Below are positions 11,192-22,902 of a DNA stretch of 64,000 bases, one piece after another. Below the pieces are notes generated by a model that was not told the DNA's origin, did no database searches, and saw nothing but the letters and a program-made list of their open reading frames with translations. The first letter of the stretch is position 1. Every line of letters begins with the position of its first letter. The stretch is from Diospyros lotus (lineage: Eukaryota > Streptophyta > Magnoliopsida > Ericales > Ebenaceae): contig NC_068351.1 of the NCBI RefSeq assembly GCF_014633365.1, positions 4,078,879-4,142,878 of the forward strand. Reading direction: 5' to 3'. A program made the position numbers and the translations under genes.

Positions 11192-14037
11192 TTAAAAGTA
11201 CAGCTGAAAGCCGGTAATGTTCTTCTTAGAACCCATTATCGCATACCCGAAGGGGCTTTGTTTGATGGCCAGAAGTTCAACATCCAACTGCAGATCCACC
11301 CCAACAAAGAAAGGGGAAGAAGTCAAGCCCAAGGATACGTATGTAAAGAACAAAAGGGCAACGGGTTCATTCAGTAGACATCATCGAGAAAATAGTTACT
11401 TAAATTCAAGTAATATACTGGAGACTTTTTCAGTAAACCACTAACGTGTGATTTCCTGGATTAGAGACAGCCTCACCTCAATTGTGGCATTTGGAGGGAT
11501 TTCCTGGACTCCTTTGCTTCCATATGCGAGTTCGGGAGGAACTATCAGCAGTCGCTGCAACAGGGTTATGTGAGATGAAGTTGAAGCAATGACATCTTGG
11601 AAGAACAGTTTGGAGAAGTAAATGGCTTCTTTATTTGGTAACCAGAGGGAATGGGGAATGACATTGACTTACCTGGCCTCCTACCCGCATGCCTTTAACT
11701 CCTAAATCTAATCCTTTAAGGACTGTCCCATTTTCTGATTGACCCACATCAAAACCATATGGCTGCAAGCAAGTGAAGAATATGTTTGGTAGTAAGAGGA
11801 GCACAAGGATTGAGGGTGATGTATAAAACACTAGAATTTATTCAGATTTTTGGGAAAATACACTGGGAAATGTAAATGCAGTTGTTGCTAGATTTCTAGT
11901 CTCTATCTTACAGATGATATATATATAGAACTCTCTGTTGGTGTCTAGGAAGGCCTCTATAGAAACCTAATTTGAGATATGCCCTTAAGCATGAAGAAGT
12001 TCTGAAGATTTTCATGGAGGAATCAACTTAGCCAATTAATTAGGGAAAGGGAGGGGGAAGAGAAATGAACAACAACAGCTACCAGATGAATCATTTTTAA
12101 TTGCTTCTTCTCATAGTGTTACTTTGAACTGAGCTAGCAAAGAGTTTACTTTGTCTATGTGGAGCCTTTTACCAGCCAGAATTAGTGAAGAGAAGTGGGG
12201 CCTTACCGTCCCACCACCGACTCCAAGTCCCTGTCTACTCGTCATGAAAGTGATTCCCTTCCATTTGGCAACATAGTGCACCTACAAACCAAAATTGCAT
12301 TAATCTACCAAGTTTATTTTAAAAAAATTCAGAAAATATAAAAAAAGGGTGTTTTCTAAATCATGGTATAAAAAAAATTAAATTTTCATTTTTGGGAATT
12401 GAAAAATGAGATGTAGCTTCCATGTAGTGACATTTGGTTGGCTTTTCCCATCACTTGTGTAATGAATGTAAAAGGGAAGTTGAGGAATGTACTGCAACTC
12501 GAGATCCCTTCACAGCTTCAGTTCCATTCCCAACCTTGAGATCATAATACCTAAATGAAGATGGCATCAGAATCTGGGTAAATTTTCACTTCTGGGAAAA
12601 TCATGCAAGAATGCACAAACTTTACATTATTATTTTACAAGTGAAGATGGATAAATGAATTAGCACAAAATTAAGGAAATCTAGTTTAAACTTGAAACTT
12701 GAAATTCAGAATCACACCATTTTCAGATTTCACCATCACACCAAGCCTCGACCCCATAAGGCAGGATGATGGATGGAAGCTTATAGCCTTAACATAAGGA
12801 GTTGTAACTGATCATACAAATATGTTTGAAATATTAGACAGAATGTGTGAAGTGTTAGAATAGAGTACTAACTTTAGGCCGTTGGGAAGAGTTTTAAAGT
12901 CACTCTCGGGTATCTTTTCTCCTCTAAGCTGCAGCAAACAAGATAATTAATTCGTTCTTCCACCAATATACCTTTTGATGACAAATAAAACTTCAAATTG
13001 TAGCAGTGATCCGAGGTGAATAATACATTAGCGGAGTCTTACAGCTCTTCTACTTGTGCTTGCTGCACCAGCCACATCACAGACAGAAATTCCAGCAGCT
13101 GAATCAATGTAGAAATAATAATTTTCAGAGAATTAATTGGTACACAGAGAATTGGAGTTTTATTTATTTTTAATTTTTTTGATGAATAATTGGAGGAAAG
13201 TTGACAAAGCCATTAACTGAAACATTGATGGTGAGGGAAAAGTGTATTGACATAGTTCATATATGCAAGCAAAGCTGGAGATGGTACTGAGAAGTGGGTC
13301 TTATGACACTCAAATGGAGAGGGAAGATTAGGAAAAGATTGAGACAAACAACCCATAAAGGAGCTGTCTATTGGTAAACAACTATGTAAAATTTGTTAAC
13401 CAGAATTAGCCGTCGAAGGACAAAAGAACAAAACAAATTGGGATCTGATGTTCAACAAATCTTGATTCTTTGGCTTGTGATTCACTGCGAAGATGGGCAA
13501 ATTCAACAATTGCCGGGTCTTGGTCAGTTATTTGGGAATTAGTAAAACTAGAATCAAAAGTACCAAATCTAGGTTCCACAACACAGGAAGAATAAGAGGT
13601 TCCAGATATTTAAACCTCTAATCTAATTTGATGTATTTGCACTATCCATTGGCAAACCCTTCTTCAATTACAACCCATTTTTAGGTCAAGAAGATGAATC
13701 TTCTACATTCAGATTAATAGGAGAGGAGGACAGGGTTCTAGGGTTTGGAATTTGGATAATATGGCTACAGAAACTACGTCTAAAAATCTTCCACCAATCA
13801 GTAAGGAGAGAAATACCCAAATTTCAATTACATTAGTTAAAGCAAGTTATTTTAGTAGTGAACTAACCTGCTGCTAGAAGACAACCCATCAATGCTCTCC
13901 TTCCCTCACATTGTGAAGACAGAGAGGGTACTTTTGCTGTAGCATCTGAGGAAGAAGATGAGCAGTGACATGACAGAATTGATGTATTCCTGTTGAAGGG
14001 TCTCTTCCCTGTGGATTCAGAGAGAATACGATAACTC

Positions 14038-14104
<67 letters not shown>

Positions 14105-14183
14105 GTTTGTTACCTGTGGAGAAGATGGAGGTCAGAGAGTGGTGAATGAATGTGGGTTTTTGATGCAGGAGGGAGAGTTCCAT
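11192..14183 (-). CDS. FKBP18: Thylakoid-lumen FKBP-type isomerase-like protein
   Basis: Nine exons encode 239 aa: 14183-14114, 14008-13868, 13098-13043, 12928-12873, 12550-12493, 12281-12207, 11762-11673, 11554-11477, 11287-11192. All are GT-AG and in phase. Residues 1-83 are a bipartite plastid/lumen transit peptide: a Ser/Thr-rich start, then a twin-arginine (RR, residues 60-61), a hydrophobic stretch and an AGA site near 80-82, which implies Tat-pathway import. The FKBP fold spans about 105-220 (GLKYYDLKVG, HYVAKW, VLKGLDLG, MRVGGQ, LLIVPPELAYG, IPPNATIELDVELL). The active-site Tyr of ELAYG is kept. The usual FD after the second strand is FM here, and the Trp of the VIxGW motif is Leu, so isomerase activity is probably weak. 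By sequence feel it is closest to the FKBP18 subgroup; the family is certain, the subgroup less so. The donor at 14113 must pair with the acceptor at 14009, because the acceptor next to the GT repeat puts a stop in frame. Confidence 0.92.
14041..14098 (+). repeat. Compound (GT)n-(GA)n microsatellite in FKBP intron 1
   Basis: About ten GT units are followed by about nineteen GA units on the plus strand. On the coding strand this reads (CT)n(AC)n and forms most of the 105-bp first intron, ending in a CACAG that mimics a splice acceptor. A second (GA)n tract of about 20 bp at 14238-14258 lies in the likely 5' UTR. Confidence 0.95.
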
Positions 14184-14901
14184 GGGGACAGTTAAAAGTG
14201 ACGGTTAAGGCAAGCGGGAGAGCAATAAAAGAACACGAGAGAGAGAGAGAGAGAGAGGATAACATCCTTAATTTCAGCCACATTTGCAAGTCTCCGGAAT
14301 CATGAAACATTGTCCAATTGGTCCCCTTTGGTGATCTGTCCGGTCCACGAGAAGTTATTCCCAGTTTTAGGCAAATTGAATGAAACGGGGAATATTGAAA
14401 GTTAAAAGGAGTTGATGCGCTCAATAAAATCTCTGTTGATTTTGAGTTTCCTTATCACTAGTTTTTTTTTTTTTTTTTGTTCTCATGGGTTTGGTCGATA
14501 ATATTTTACGTGATTATTTAGTATTTAAGAATAAATGAAATAATAATATTATCATTAAAATTTAACAGATATACTGTTAATCTTACGATCAATATTTAAG
14601 TATAGTAACAAAAATTAGTGTGAACTTAGCGAGTTATTCCTCAAAAAAGAGAAAAGGAGAAATGCTTAAAAGTCAAATTCAACAAATCAAAGAAAGGGAA
14701 AAAAGTAAAAACTGAGATCATATATTATATATGTGAATGCTTAAATCATTCAATTGACTGTTAAGGCGGTCACTTTCAGTCATATATATATATATATATG
14801 GTTTCCATCATCAATCACTAGTAAGAACATTCTTCCTTTTTCGTTCAAGAATATGTACAATTGCAGTCCTGAAAGTTTCCTTCATTTTCCTTGTGATTTT
14901 C
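14184..14901. other. Promoter/5' UTR of the FKBP gene and 3' region of the CHUP1-like gene
   Basis: This is 718 bp between two minus-strand genes. The part next to 14184 holds a GA tract and should include the FKBP 5' UTR. A T-run (14462-14479) and an (AT)n run (about 14783-14800) follow. I could not identify a convincing TATA box or poly(A) signal. Confidence 0.5.
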
Positions 14902-16294
14902 TCATGGACTGGAACACGAATTCCCCGGAGGAAGAAGATGATGATTCTCTGTTCCATCCGAAACCGAAGACCCTCTACAGCACTTGCCTCCATGCTTCTG
15001 ATTTCCATCCACTTTCTGCTTCATTTTTTCGCTTCCTTCAACCCATCTCTTAAGCTTTTGGATTAACTTAGGCCTCTTGGAATGATCATGATCATGATCA
15101 TGTTCATGTTCATGTTCATGATGAGCTCCCAAATCAAACTGGGGTTTTGGATTTCTCTCCTCTGTTTCTTCTTCTTCTTCTTCTTCCTGGTTCTTCTTCA
15201 TCAGCTGGTGCCTCAAGCACGCGTTGCACCATCGCAAGAACACCAGTTCTTCCGCCTCCACTGATTGATCCTTCTTGACTCGCTCTAGCTCCTTCACTAG
15301 CTCGTTGTAATCTTCCTCCCCCTTTGCTTCAATCTGCAAAAACAAGCCAACTTGTTAGGCTCAATTTTCTTCTTTTGGCACATAGAGTGAAGAACCATTC
15401 TTCTGTACAGATTATCCTATTGCTGCGGGATTGTGGACGTGGTAAGCATTGAGGCCGGGCCATGTTAAATTTTGTATCGTCTTTATGAAATCGTGATATG
15501 AATATTGGTCTGACCTGAGATGAAGCCGAGTTTTCTGCCAACTGAAGCTGGTTCTGAAGTTCGTTCTTCTCCTTCTGCAGTTGATCGATAAGAGATCGAA
15601 GCTCTGGAATTTGATCTTCCATTGCCCTGATAACATTGTCCTTTCTTTCTCCCTCTTTCTGATTTCTCAAAAGTTCAGCTTCTCCAGCTTCAATTTGCAT
15701 ATTCTTCTGCCTTATGACACAGGACATTCCTCTGGTTTTCCTCAGAAGCTTCTTAACCTTCCTATGAAGCAATCTCTTCTCCAATCTTGCAGCCCCAAGC
15801 TGCTCCAGGATTTTCAAGTACTCCACCCCCAGCTCCTCAAGCCTCCGGTTCTCGGCTTCCATGGATGAAGCCTCTCTGCCCAAGAACTCGACACACGCTA
15901 TCTCCAGCAGCAGATTGCTCTGCAGCTCCATCAGAATCGATTCTTCCTCTTTCGCGTTGCAGTACAGAAGAAACCGCGCTTCTAGCTGCCCCTCCTTCTC
16001 TTGAAGCTCTCGAATTCGATATCTCAACCTGAAAATCTCTTCTTCTTCATCACTTCCATACCGGGTACCTGTTAAAACATCTTGTTCATCATCCCCCATA
16101 CTAGCCAAAGACTTGGAATCAAGGCCATGAAAACTCTCATCTTCTCTGGACCCTTCTTCATGCTGATTTGAAACTGGATTTCTTCTTGCGGAGAGCCTGG
16201 CAATGATGAAGCCAGCCACAGATATAGCAAGAGGAATCCCAGCCTTGAGCAGCACTGGCTTGATCACCTCTGCCTTTGCTCTTGCGCCTTCCAT
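14902..16294 (-). CDS. CHUP1-like coiled-coil membrane-anchored protein
   Basis: Two exons (16294-15515 and 15333-14902, GT-AG) encode 403 aa. An in-frame ATG at 16357 would add 21 residues; I prefer 16294 because the hydrophobic anchor then sits at the very N-terminus, as in the family, and a weak TATA-like AATAAATAA (about 16382-16390) would start transcripts near 16355. Residues 8-30 (VIKPVLLKAGIPLAISVAGF) are the anchor. Residues about 75-255 are Leu/Glu/Lys-rich coiled coil. FLRWCNACLR (292-301) is the signature shared with CHUP1 and IPGA1 proteins. Then come an acidic run (309-317), a His-Glu/His-Asp repeat (about 331-344) and a basic KLIQKLKRW block. The proline-rich and large C-terminal actin-binding domains of true CHUP1 are absent, so this belongs to the short branch of about 400 aa. 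The likely role is organelle, membrane or microtubule anchoring; the exact function is not known to me. Confidence 0.85.
15081..15122 (+). repeat. Coding hexamer microsatellite (His-Asp/His-Glu repeat)
   Basis: ATGATC units followed by ATGTTC units encode, on the minus strand, alternating His-Glu and then His-Asp in exon 2 of the CHUP1-like gene. The repeat keeps the frame. It is likely to vary in length and could bind metal ions, but no function can be assigned from sequence. Confidence 0.9.
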
Positions 16295-16357
16295 GGTGAT
16301 CAACAATGGCCAGTTTATTGATCTGGTTTTGCTTTGTTTTTTATGATCAAATTCCAA

Positions 16358-17940
16358 ATATGAAACGAAATAAAACTCACTTTATTTATTGTTGAGATTC
16401 TTTGCCTTTGTGTTGGCCTTAAAACCCTACATTTTGCCTTCAGAAATAATGCAATCTGATGCTTTTTGACCACGCTACAGCCACCCACCATTGCCTTCTT
16501 CCTCCACCATTGGAATCTGGTTATCTCTCTGTGGGGGAATTGACACGCATTTGAAGGGTTTATGCCACCGGGGTCATTTGTTTGATTCCTAGTTAGGTTC
16601 TGATAGTAATAGTAATATTATATTTTTGTGATTTTAAGATTGGGTTTAAGTTGTAAAAATTGTTTCTTTACAAATTGAGAGCAATGATGCATAGAAACTC
16701 TACCAAGACAAAAAATTAATTATATCTTTGATAATATTTTAAATAAAAAATATTAGGAGTCATGATTGATGACAGGTATTATATTTTCGTTGGAAAAGGT
16801 GTTGAATAAAATAAACAATAGCATATGATCTCTTTAATCTCATTTAATGAAGAGACGTCACACTATCATCAGTCATGATTATTAGTATTATTTATTTTAA
16901 ATATATCATATTTTAATTATATTGAATTAAGAAAGAATCATCTATTTATGGGGAATTCCTTAAGAAAAAAAGAGAAAATTAATACTATTTTTTATTTCAA
17001 ATATAGAGGTTGGTTGTCACGTATACAAGTGATGAAAGGTAAAAATTCATGTCAGTGATATCATATAATATGATTAAGGATTGACATATTGCTGCTAATT
17101 ATAAAACAATAAGTATAAATTTTGTACATAATATTTAGAAATAATGTGCCACTGCGTGTTAAAAAAATATATCATTTATAATTATTAGAACATCCATGCT
17201 ACGTTAAGTTTTGTAGATTGGGCCATATTGGGCTTTGTTCATATGCATTTGTGATTTATTAATATCAACTTGATATTTGGGCGAGCATCAGAAGGCCCAT
17301 TTGTAAAGCCTGGGTAAGATTTTGGGCCGGCCATGGACAAAATGGGACCTAGGCCCATTTCACTTGGATATAGAGACATCAACAAGGCCCATTTGATGAG
17401 GCCGACCAGTTTTATTCATGTCAGGTCAGGTTGGGCCGGGCTGTCCCCTCTGAACGGGAGTTGAACGTGGCCCGACCCGCAGGTTGGCTAGCCAACTCAT
17501 ATATCTTTTTTTTTTTTTTTTTAATCTTTTTTAAATATTTTACTATTGGGTGAAGATTTTAGGTTGTGTCATTAACCCAATTTGCTCGTCATCTCTACCA
17601 AGAATTTGAATGTTCTTCTTTCGACTGATTAGAAGGAAAAAATATTTTATGATGATTTAATATCGACAATATTTTATCATATATATGTGTGTGAGTCAAA
17701 TATGTTTTTAAATTAAATTTTTATAATTTATTTTATAAAATAAAGTTTATCTTTCGGTCACCAACAGGGTGGGGTTAGAATTTTAATTCAGTGAAAGTAA
17801 ATTTAAATATAAAAAATATAATTTTAAAAATAAGACAATAATGATAATATTAAAATACAAAAACTTTTTACAATAGTAAGGAAGTTACAACAATAATATT
17901 TATTTATCTAGGGATCAACTTGAGCAAAATTATCCATCAA
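16358..17940. other. Intergenic, AT-rich, no gene seen
   Basis: The first 200 bp are the upstream region of the CHUP1-like gene. The rest is AT-rich. A GC-richer patch at 17215-17490 contains several GGCCCA/TGGGCC motifs (for example GGGCCATATTGGGC at 17220), which looks like part of a decayed transposon rather than a promoter because no gene follows. A T-run lies at 17507-17522. Confidence 0.45.
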
Positions 17941-19640
17941 TGTCATGGGTTAGGGGTGTCATTCGCGAGGCTTCAACGGATCCGGATTGGGCTGGAGTTG
18001 AAATTCAACAAGGCTTGGATCTGGACCTGGAATAGTCTTCAGAATCCTCTTTGTCAAGTACCCGAAGGGATCTTCATGTGACAAGCGACGTGGGACTTGA
18101 CGAAGCCTTCAATAGATTGGTCCTCCAAGGCTAAGATAAAGTCATCCAAAATTTAGCCTGCGGGCACAACAACAATTAGAAGGCCACGCGGGGGAATTCC
18201 TCTCGCAGGCCCTCCGACGGCCAAGTCAGACAATATTCTGAGAAATATGTCCAATGCATGTCGCAGATATTATGCATGACATTAATGATATGTGCATAAA
18301 TGTTCATGTTTATGCTGATGAATAGTTGCGGGTGAATAATTGTTCTTTCATGAATAGTACTGTTCAAATAACCGACTAGTTGCTGATTATAATTGACTGG
18401 CTGAAGAATCGATTGGCTGCTGATTATAATCGACTGGCTGCTAATTATAACTGACTGGGTCTTGGTTAAAACCGATTGGCCTAAGAACCGACTGGCTGCT
18501 GATTATAACCTATTGGTTGCTGATTATAACCGACTGACTGCTAATTATAATTGACTGGGTCTTGGTTAAAACCGATTGGCCTAAGAACCGACTGGCTGCT
18601 GATTATAACCGATTGGGTCTTGGTTAAAATCAATTGGCCCAATAACCGAGTGGCTGCTGATTATAATTGACTAGCTGCTGATTATAATCGACTGGGTCTT
18701 GGTTAAAATCGATTGGCCCAAGAACTGATTGGCTGCTGATTATAATCGATGGCTAAGAATCGAGTGCCTCTAAAGAACCGATTGGCTCCAAAGAACAGAC
18801 TACCCTTAAGAGACTTGAGAGCGAAATAGACCCTTTGTCTCTCCCCAAAAATCCCCCTTAATAAAGAGGCAAATCTCCTATTTATAAAGGAGAGAGTGAG
18901 GGACACGTGGCAACTATCGGGAGCTTCCCAGATGGCATATTCTCAATGTATTTGACTCGGAGATTTTGAAGAAGCACGGGCTAAGAATTGAGTGGGACCC
19001 ACTTAATTTAAAGGAACCGAGATCCACTCGGTTCAAGGGAACAGAGTGATTCTCGGTGGTAGTGGCCACCATTTGAACCAAGAGAGGGGGGCCTAGAGGC
19101 CCCTTAATAAAAATCGAGACCCACTCGGTTGAAAGGAACCGAGAGGGTCTCGGTTCCAAGGAACCGATTGGGGGCATTCGCCACCATTAATAAAATGAAA
19201 TAGGGGAGCTCTCGGCTCCCCTAACCAACCGAGTGGTGTCTCGGTTTTGGTCACCCTTGGGTGGCCAAATTTCAATCGAGTGGGGGCCTTGCTCCCCAGT
19301 TGCTGCTTCTTCAAATTATTTAATCACTGTGCAGTCCAATTGCCTCTAATCCCATGCCTGCTACATATATTTAATATTCATAATTTGTTGGACTCTCAAT
19401 TATTTAATCTCCTCCAATGCTCACTTTCAATTGTTTAATAATATTCATGTAGGTTGAATTGTGCTTTCACGTGAAGGGCTTCAACTTCAATCGCCAAGAC
19501 ACCATTAATTGTTTAATCAATTAAATATTTCAATTGCCAAAGTTTCATATCACCTTATTTTCTGTTTGGCCGTGGCTTTTCCGGGGTGGCTTGGAATTAA
19601 TAGGTGTATATTCCAATCAAGTTTTTTTTGTACGGCATAT
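17941..19640. repeat. Decayed LTR-like block rich in ACCGAnTGG repeats
   Basis: This non-coding block contrasts in base composition with the flanking AT-rich DNA. It includes a GC-rich leader (17941-18240), a minisatellite (18366-18790), a stretch with TATTTATAAAGG and ACACGTGGCA (about 18870-18912), and hairpin-forming CTCGGTT/AACCGAG words (18950-19290). It shares the CACTCGGT/ACCGAGTGG vocabulary with the LTR at 1-868, so it may be a related, older element. Ends and target duplications could not be set. Confidence 0.4.
18366..18790 (+). repeat. Higher-order minisatellite (about 20-bp unit)
   Basis: The basic unit is about 20 bp, CGACTGGCTGCTGATTATAA, with point changes. It is interspersed with GGTCTTGGTTAAAACCGATT segments at 18457, 18557, 18615 and 18694. 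The spacing (100, 58, 79 bp) shows duplication and loss of whole blocks. No long open frame runs through it. Confidence 0.85.
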
Positions 19641-20209
19641 CACCTACAACTTTTTATATTTTGATAATGTCGTATAATGACTTCATTATCAATTTTATTA
19701 AATATATTATTTTTAATATACACAACTAAGTTATCATTTATCTATTAGTTTTCAATTCTATTACGTAATCGATTTTTCATAATGTTTATTATAGAAAGTA
19801 CTCTTTTAACTATTGCAATAGCAGCTAAAAGAAATAAAATTATGTGAGTATTGAGAAAAAAAAAGTAGAAGCAAGAAATATGATAAATTTAAAAATTAAA
19901 TGGATTAGGACTTAGTGGATTTGGACCATTTGACCTATTTAGGCTAAGTTTTAATACAATAATTTTAAATTAATTTTAGAAATCAAACTTAATTAAAAAT
20001 AATATAAAATAAAAAATTATGATCTGGTTACCCTAATAGGCCTCACTTGGCTCTTACCTTGATCGCCAACATCTACTTGTTATCTATACTCCTAATAAAA
20101 TGTTATTTGATCATGTCATCATATCACATAATATTGAGTCAACTTGATGATGCGACATCACAGTTAGGTTCGATTCACTCTTTTTATGATATTCTAGACG
20201 AAAGAAAAT
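19641..20209. other. AT-rich intergenic, nothing recognised
   Basis: I see no genes, repeats or motifs that I can support in this stretch. Confidence 0.4.
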
Positions 20210-21780
20210 AAATTCTAGAATAAATTATATTTAGACTTCCTATTATTTAGACTATTTCATGAAAGTTCCTGTGATTTAATTTTTAGCATTTAAGGATCTT
20301 GTGATTTATTATTATGTATTATTTTCAAATACCTCATTCGATTGCTAATAATGCTAAAAAAAACTTTAGAAAGTCTATAATTCTCATTTAGAAAATAAGA
20401 TTTCATTTTAATTTTGTATTATAAACATCCAATAAACATATTGAGTATCAATTATTTAAGGTGGTGTGATTATTTGTTATATCATGCTATGTAAGACATT
20501 GTCTCTAACAGCTCTTACTAAGTCAAGACAAACAGACCGGAGAACCTTGGAGATTACTCTGAGTATTGGAGATAACTTTGAGTTTGACACTATCTTTATT
20601 CTATTTAATGAATTTGTCTTTTTAAGATAATCGAGCTTAAATCTTGAAGATAAATTTAAGTGTATTGACTCACTTTACCTATATAAATATTGGGTCTTCT
20701 GCAGGTAAACTAAGAAATTCTTATTGCTCATTACATATTCTTTACTCATTTATTTAACTAATAAACTTGAGCATTTTGGAGATTATACTAAGGAACCAAC
20801 CCAATTTTTTTTTTTTACAAGTGCTTGCATTGAAAGAAAACTACGGTCATCAAATCCAAATACCATCATTACCTTATTTAGAATCGTTCTCTCTTTTTAT
20901 TCAATCAAGGTTGCTTTTGATTTTTTCTCTTCAATTATCTTTTTTTAGATATCTTGATTTACGAGCATAATAACTTGATAAAAAGTTCACTATTTTAGAA
21001 AGATAAAGTACTGTATAGAGAAAGGAGTCGCATATTTTTAAAAAGTAGCAAATTTTAGAACAAATGAGAGTTGCAAATGGAGGAGGGAAAGAGAGAATGT
21101 TGATGGGTCACCAAACTATCCAATCCAATTGGAAATGAATGAATTTGAGTAGTCATGTTCTGGCACCTCTAGACATTTCGAGGGTTGTTAGGAAATTTTT
21201 CTCAAAAAGGGAAAGGGTTTTTGATATTTAAATTAGTTGTAAATTTTAAATCATACAGTTACAAGAAATATTTAAGTGTACTATTTGTTTGCTATGAATG
21301 AATGATGGATACTTGAATTGATTTCATGTCTATTCAAATTGAAAGTTCATATCTTTTTGAATTAAAGTTAAAATTAGGCCACAACGTTTTCAATTCCGGT
21401 CAATCAAAACTAATTTTTAATTTATGACCTTATTAACTCAAGTCTTTTTCAACTGCAATCAATTAGACTCAATTTTTAATTTGTTACCTTAGTAGCCCAA
21501 AATTTTTATTGCGAGGCCAATTAAACCCGAAATAGCCTTCCCATTAGCGCATGGTTTTCACTCAGCTCAAAGGAAAAAAAAAAATTTATTGTATGAAAAT
21601 AATTTTTATAATTATTTAAAAAATATTTTTGTATAGTTTACTGTATTAAAATAATTTTTATAATTAAAAAATCATAGTTGAAGTTTAGTCTATTGTTGCA
21701 ATATTGTCATGTTGAAGATGATAATACGTGGAATGAAAAACGAGAAGAAGAAGTTGGCATTCTTGATATCGACTCGCAGT
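20210..21780 (+). repeat. Dispersed repeat family R, copy A
   Basis: This copy recurs at 23627-26170 (copy C). In the part 20994-21660, which matches 25509-26150, I count only a few differences per 170 bp. It contains an LTR-like promoter and leader: CTATATAAATATTGGG (about 20679-20694), then a conserved 60-bp leader and a short T-run before ACAAGTGC. The family is probably an old, non-coding LTR-type element. No ORF of note is present. Confidence 0.7.
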
Positions 21781-22314
21781 TGATTGTGAGTTTATTATCA
21801 AATTGAGATTTTAGATATTTGAAATTATTAGAGTGGATTTCACGAAGACCACCTCTTTTCCTTTTAAATTTTTATTTTTTATTAAATAAATACTTATAAA
21901 AATATTTTAATACATTAAATTATTTTTTTTCTTTTGAGCTCCCAATGGAAATATCTCGACTCACTTCATCTATATAAATATTGGGACCTTTGCAAATAAA
22001 CTAAGAGACTCTTACTATTATTTACATATTCTTTATTTATTTGCTCTACTAATTAATTTGAGCGTTTCAGATTATATTGGAAAACCAATCTTACATTTTT
22101 TTTACAAGTGCACACATCAAAAGAAAATTGCAGTGATCAATTTCAAATACCATCATCACCTTATTTAGAATCGTTCTCTATTTTTATTCAATCAGGGTTG
22201 TTTTTGATTTTTGCTCTTCGGTTATCTTTTTCAAATATGTTGGTTTATGGGTTTGACTTGATTAAAAGCTCACTATTTTAGAAAGAGAGAGTATTGTATA
22301 TAGAGAAGGGTTGT
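21781..22314 (+). repeat. Family R, partial copy B (left of Cassandra)
   Basis: It repeats the promoter/leader module (CTATATAAATATTGGG, about 21970-21985) and the AGAAAGAGAGAGTATTGTATA module. It is cut by the Cassandra insertion at 22315 and resumes at 22958. Confidence 0.65.
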
Positions 22315-22370
22315 TGTAATACCCCGAGGGCCCAGAGAAGTTAGTATATATCGAGGATAGTGTAAGAAAG

Positions 22371-22490
22371 GAAACAACACCAGCTGGATACCTTTTGGGC
22401 TGAATGTTGGCAAAGAACTCCCAAGTTAAGCGTGCTTGACCTAGGGTAATCCAGGGATGGGTGACCCCCCTGGGAAGTTCGTGTAGGCCC
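22371..22490 (+). ncRNA. 5S-rRNA-like sequence in the Cassandra 5' LTR
   Basis: The internal control regions of plant 5S genes are retained: box A AAGTTAAGCGTGCTTG (22423-22438) and box C GGATGGGTGACC (22455-22466), then CTGGGAAGT. The first 45 nt are diverged, with ACACCAGCTGGATACC loosely like the 5S start. TATATA at 22345-22350 lies about 26 bp before the inferred start, the usual place in plant 5S genes. No T-run terminator follows. In this family these sequences are known to be transcribed by RNA polymerase III; here that is inference. Confidence 0.8.
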
Positions 22491-22542
22491 ATCAGGGTAA
22501 GTTGTTCCGGTCCTTCCTATCGCTCGAACGGGATGTTACAAA

Positions 22543-22554
22543 TGGTATCAGAGC
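22543..22554 (+). other. Cassandra primer-binding site
   Basis: TGGTATCAGAGC, complementary to the 3' end of initiator tRNA-Met, begins two bases after the 5' LTR. Confidence 0.95.
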
Positions 22555-22714
22555 CGACCCTTGGCGAAGGCGGTCCGATGAGGGCGGGGAGTGGCGCCGG
22601 GGCTTGAGGGCCTGTACAAGGAGCGGCTTCTGGCAAGCTTCTAGGATGGCAGCCCCCAAGGGGAGAAGGTCTGGGACCAGTTGTAAGGTCGCATGACGAG
22701 GACGTCATGTGCTT

Positions 22715-22726
22715 AAGGGGGGAGAA
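22715..22726 (+). other. Cassandra polypurine tract
   Basis: AAGGGGGGAGAA directly precedes the 3' LTR and would prime plus-strand DNA synthesis. Confidence 0.9.
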
Positions 22727-22782
22727 TGTAATACCCCGAGGGCCCAGAGAAGTTAGTATATATCGAGGATAGTGTAAGAAAG

Positions 22783-22902
22783 GAAACAACACCAGCTGGA
22801 TACCTTTTGGGCTGAATGTTGGCAAAGAACTCCCAAGTTAAGCGTGCTTGACCTGGGGTAATCTAGGGATGGGTGACCCCCCTGGGAAGTTCGTGTAGGC
22901 CC
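22783..22902 (+). ncRNA. 5S-rRNA-like sequence in the Cassandra 3' LTR
   Basis: Same layout as in the 5' LTR, shifted by 412 bp. Box A is at 22835-22850 and box C at 22867-22878, both unchanged. Two LTR differences (CCTGG for CCTAG, AATCT for AATCC) fall between the boxes. Confidence 0.8.

Noticed and set aside
20724..20970. Overlapping ORFs of 67-74 codons
   Set aside because: They fall in the leader module of repeat family R and are disrupted in the other copies.
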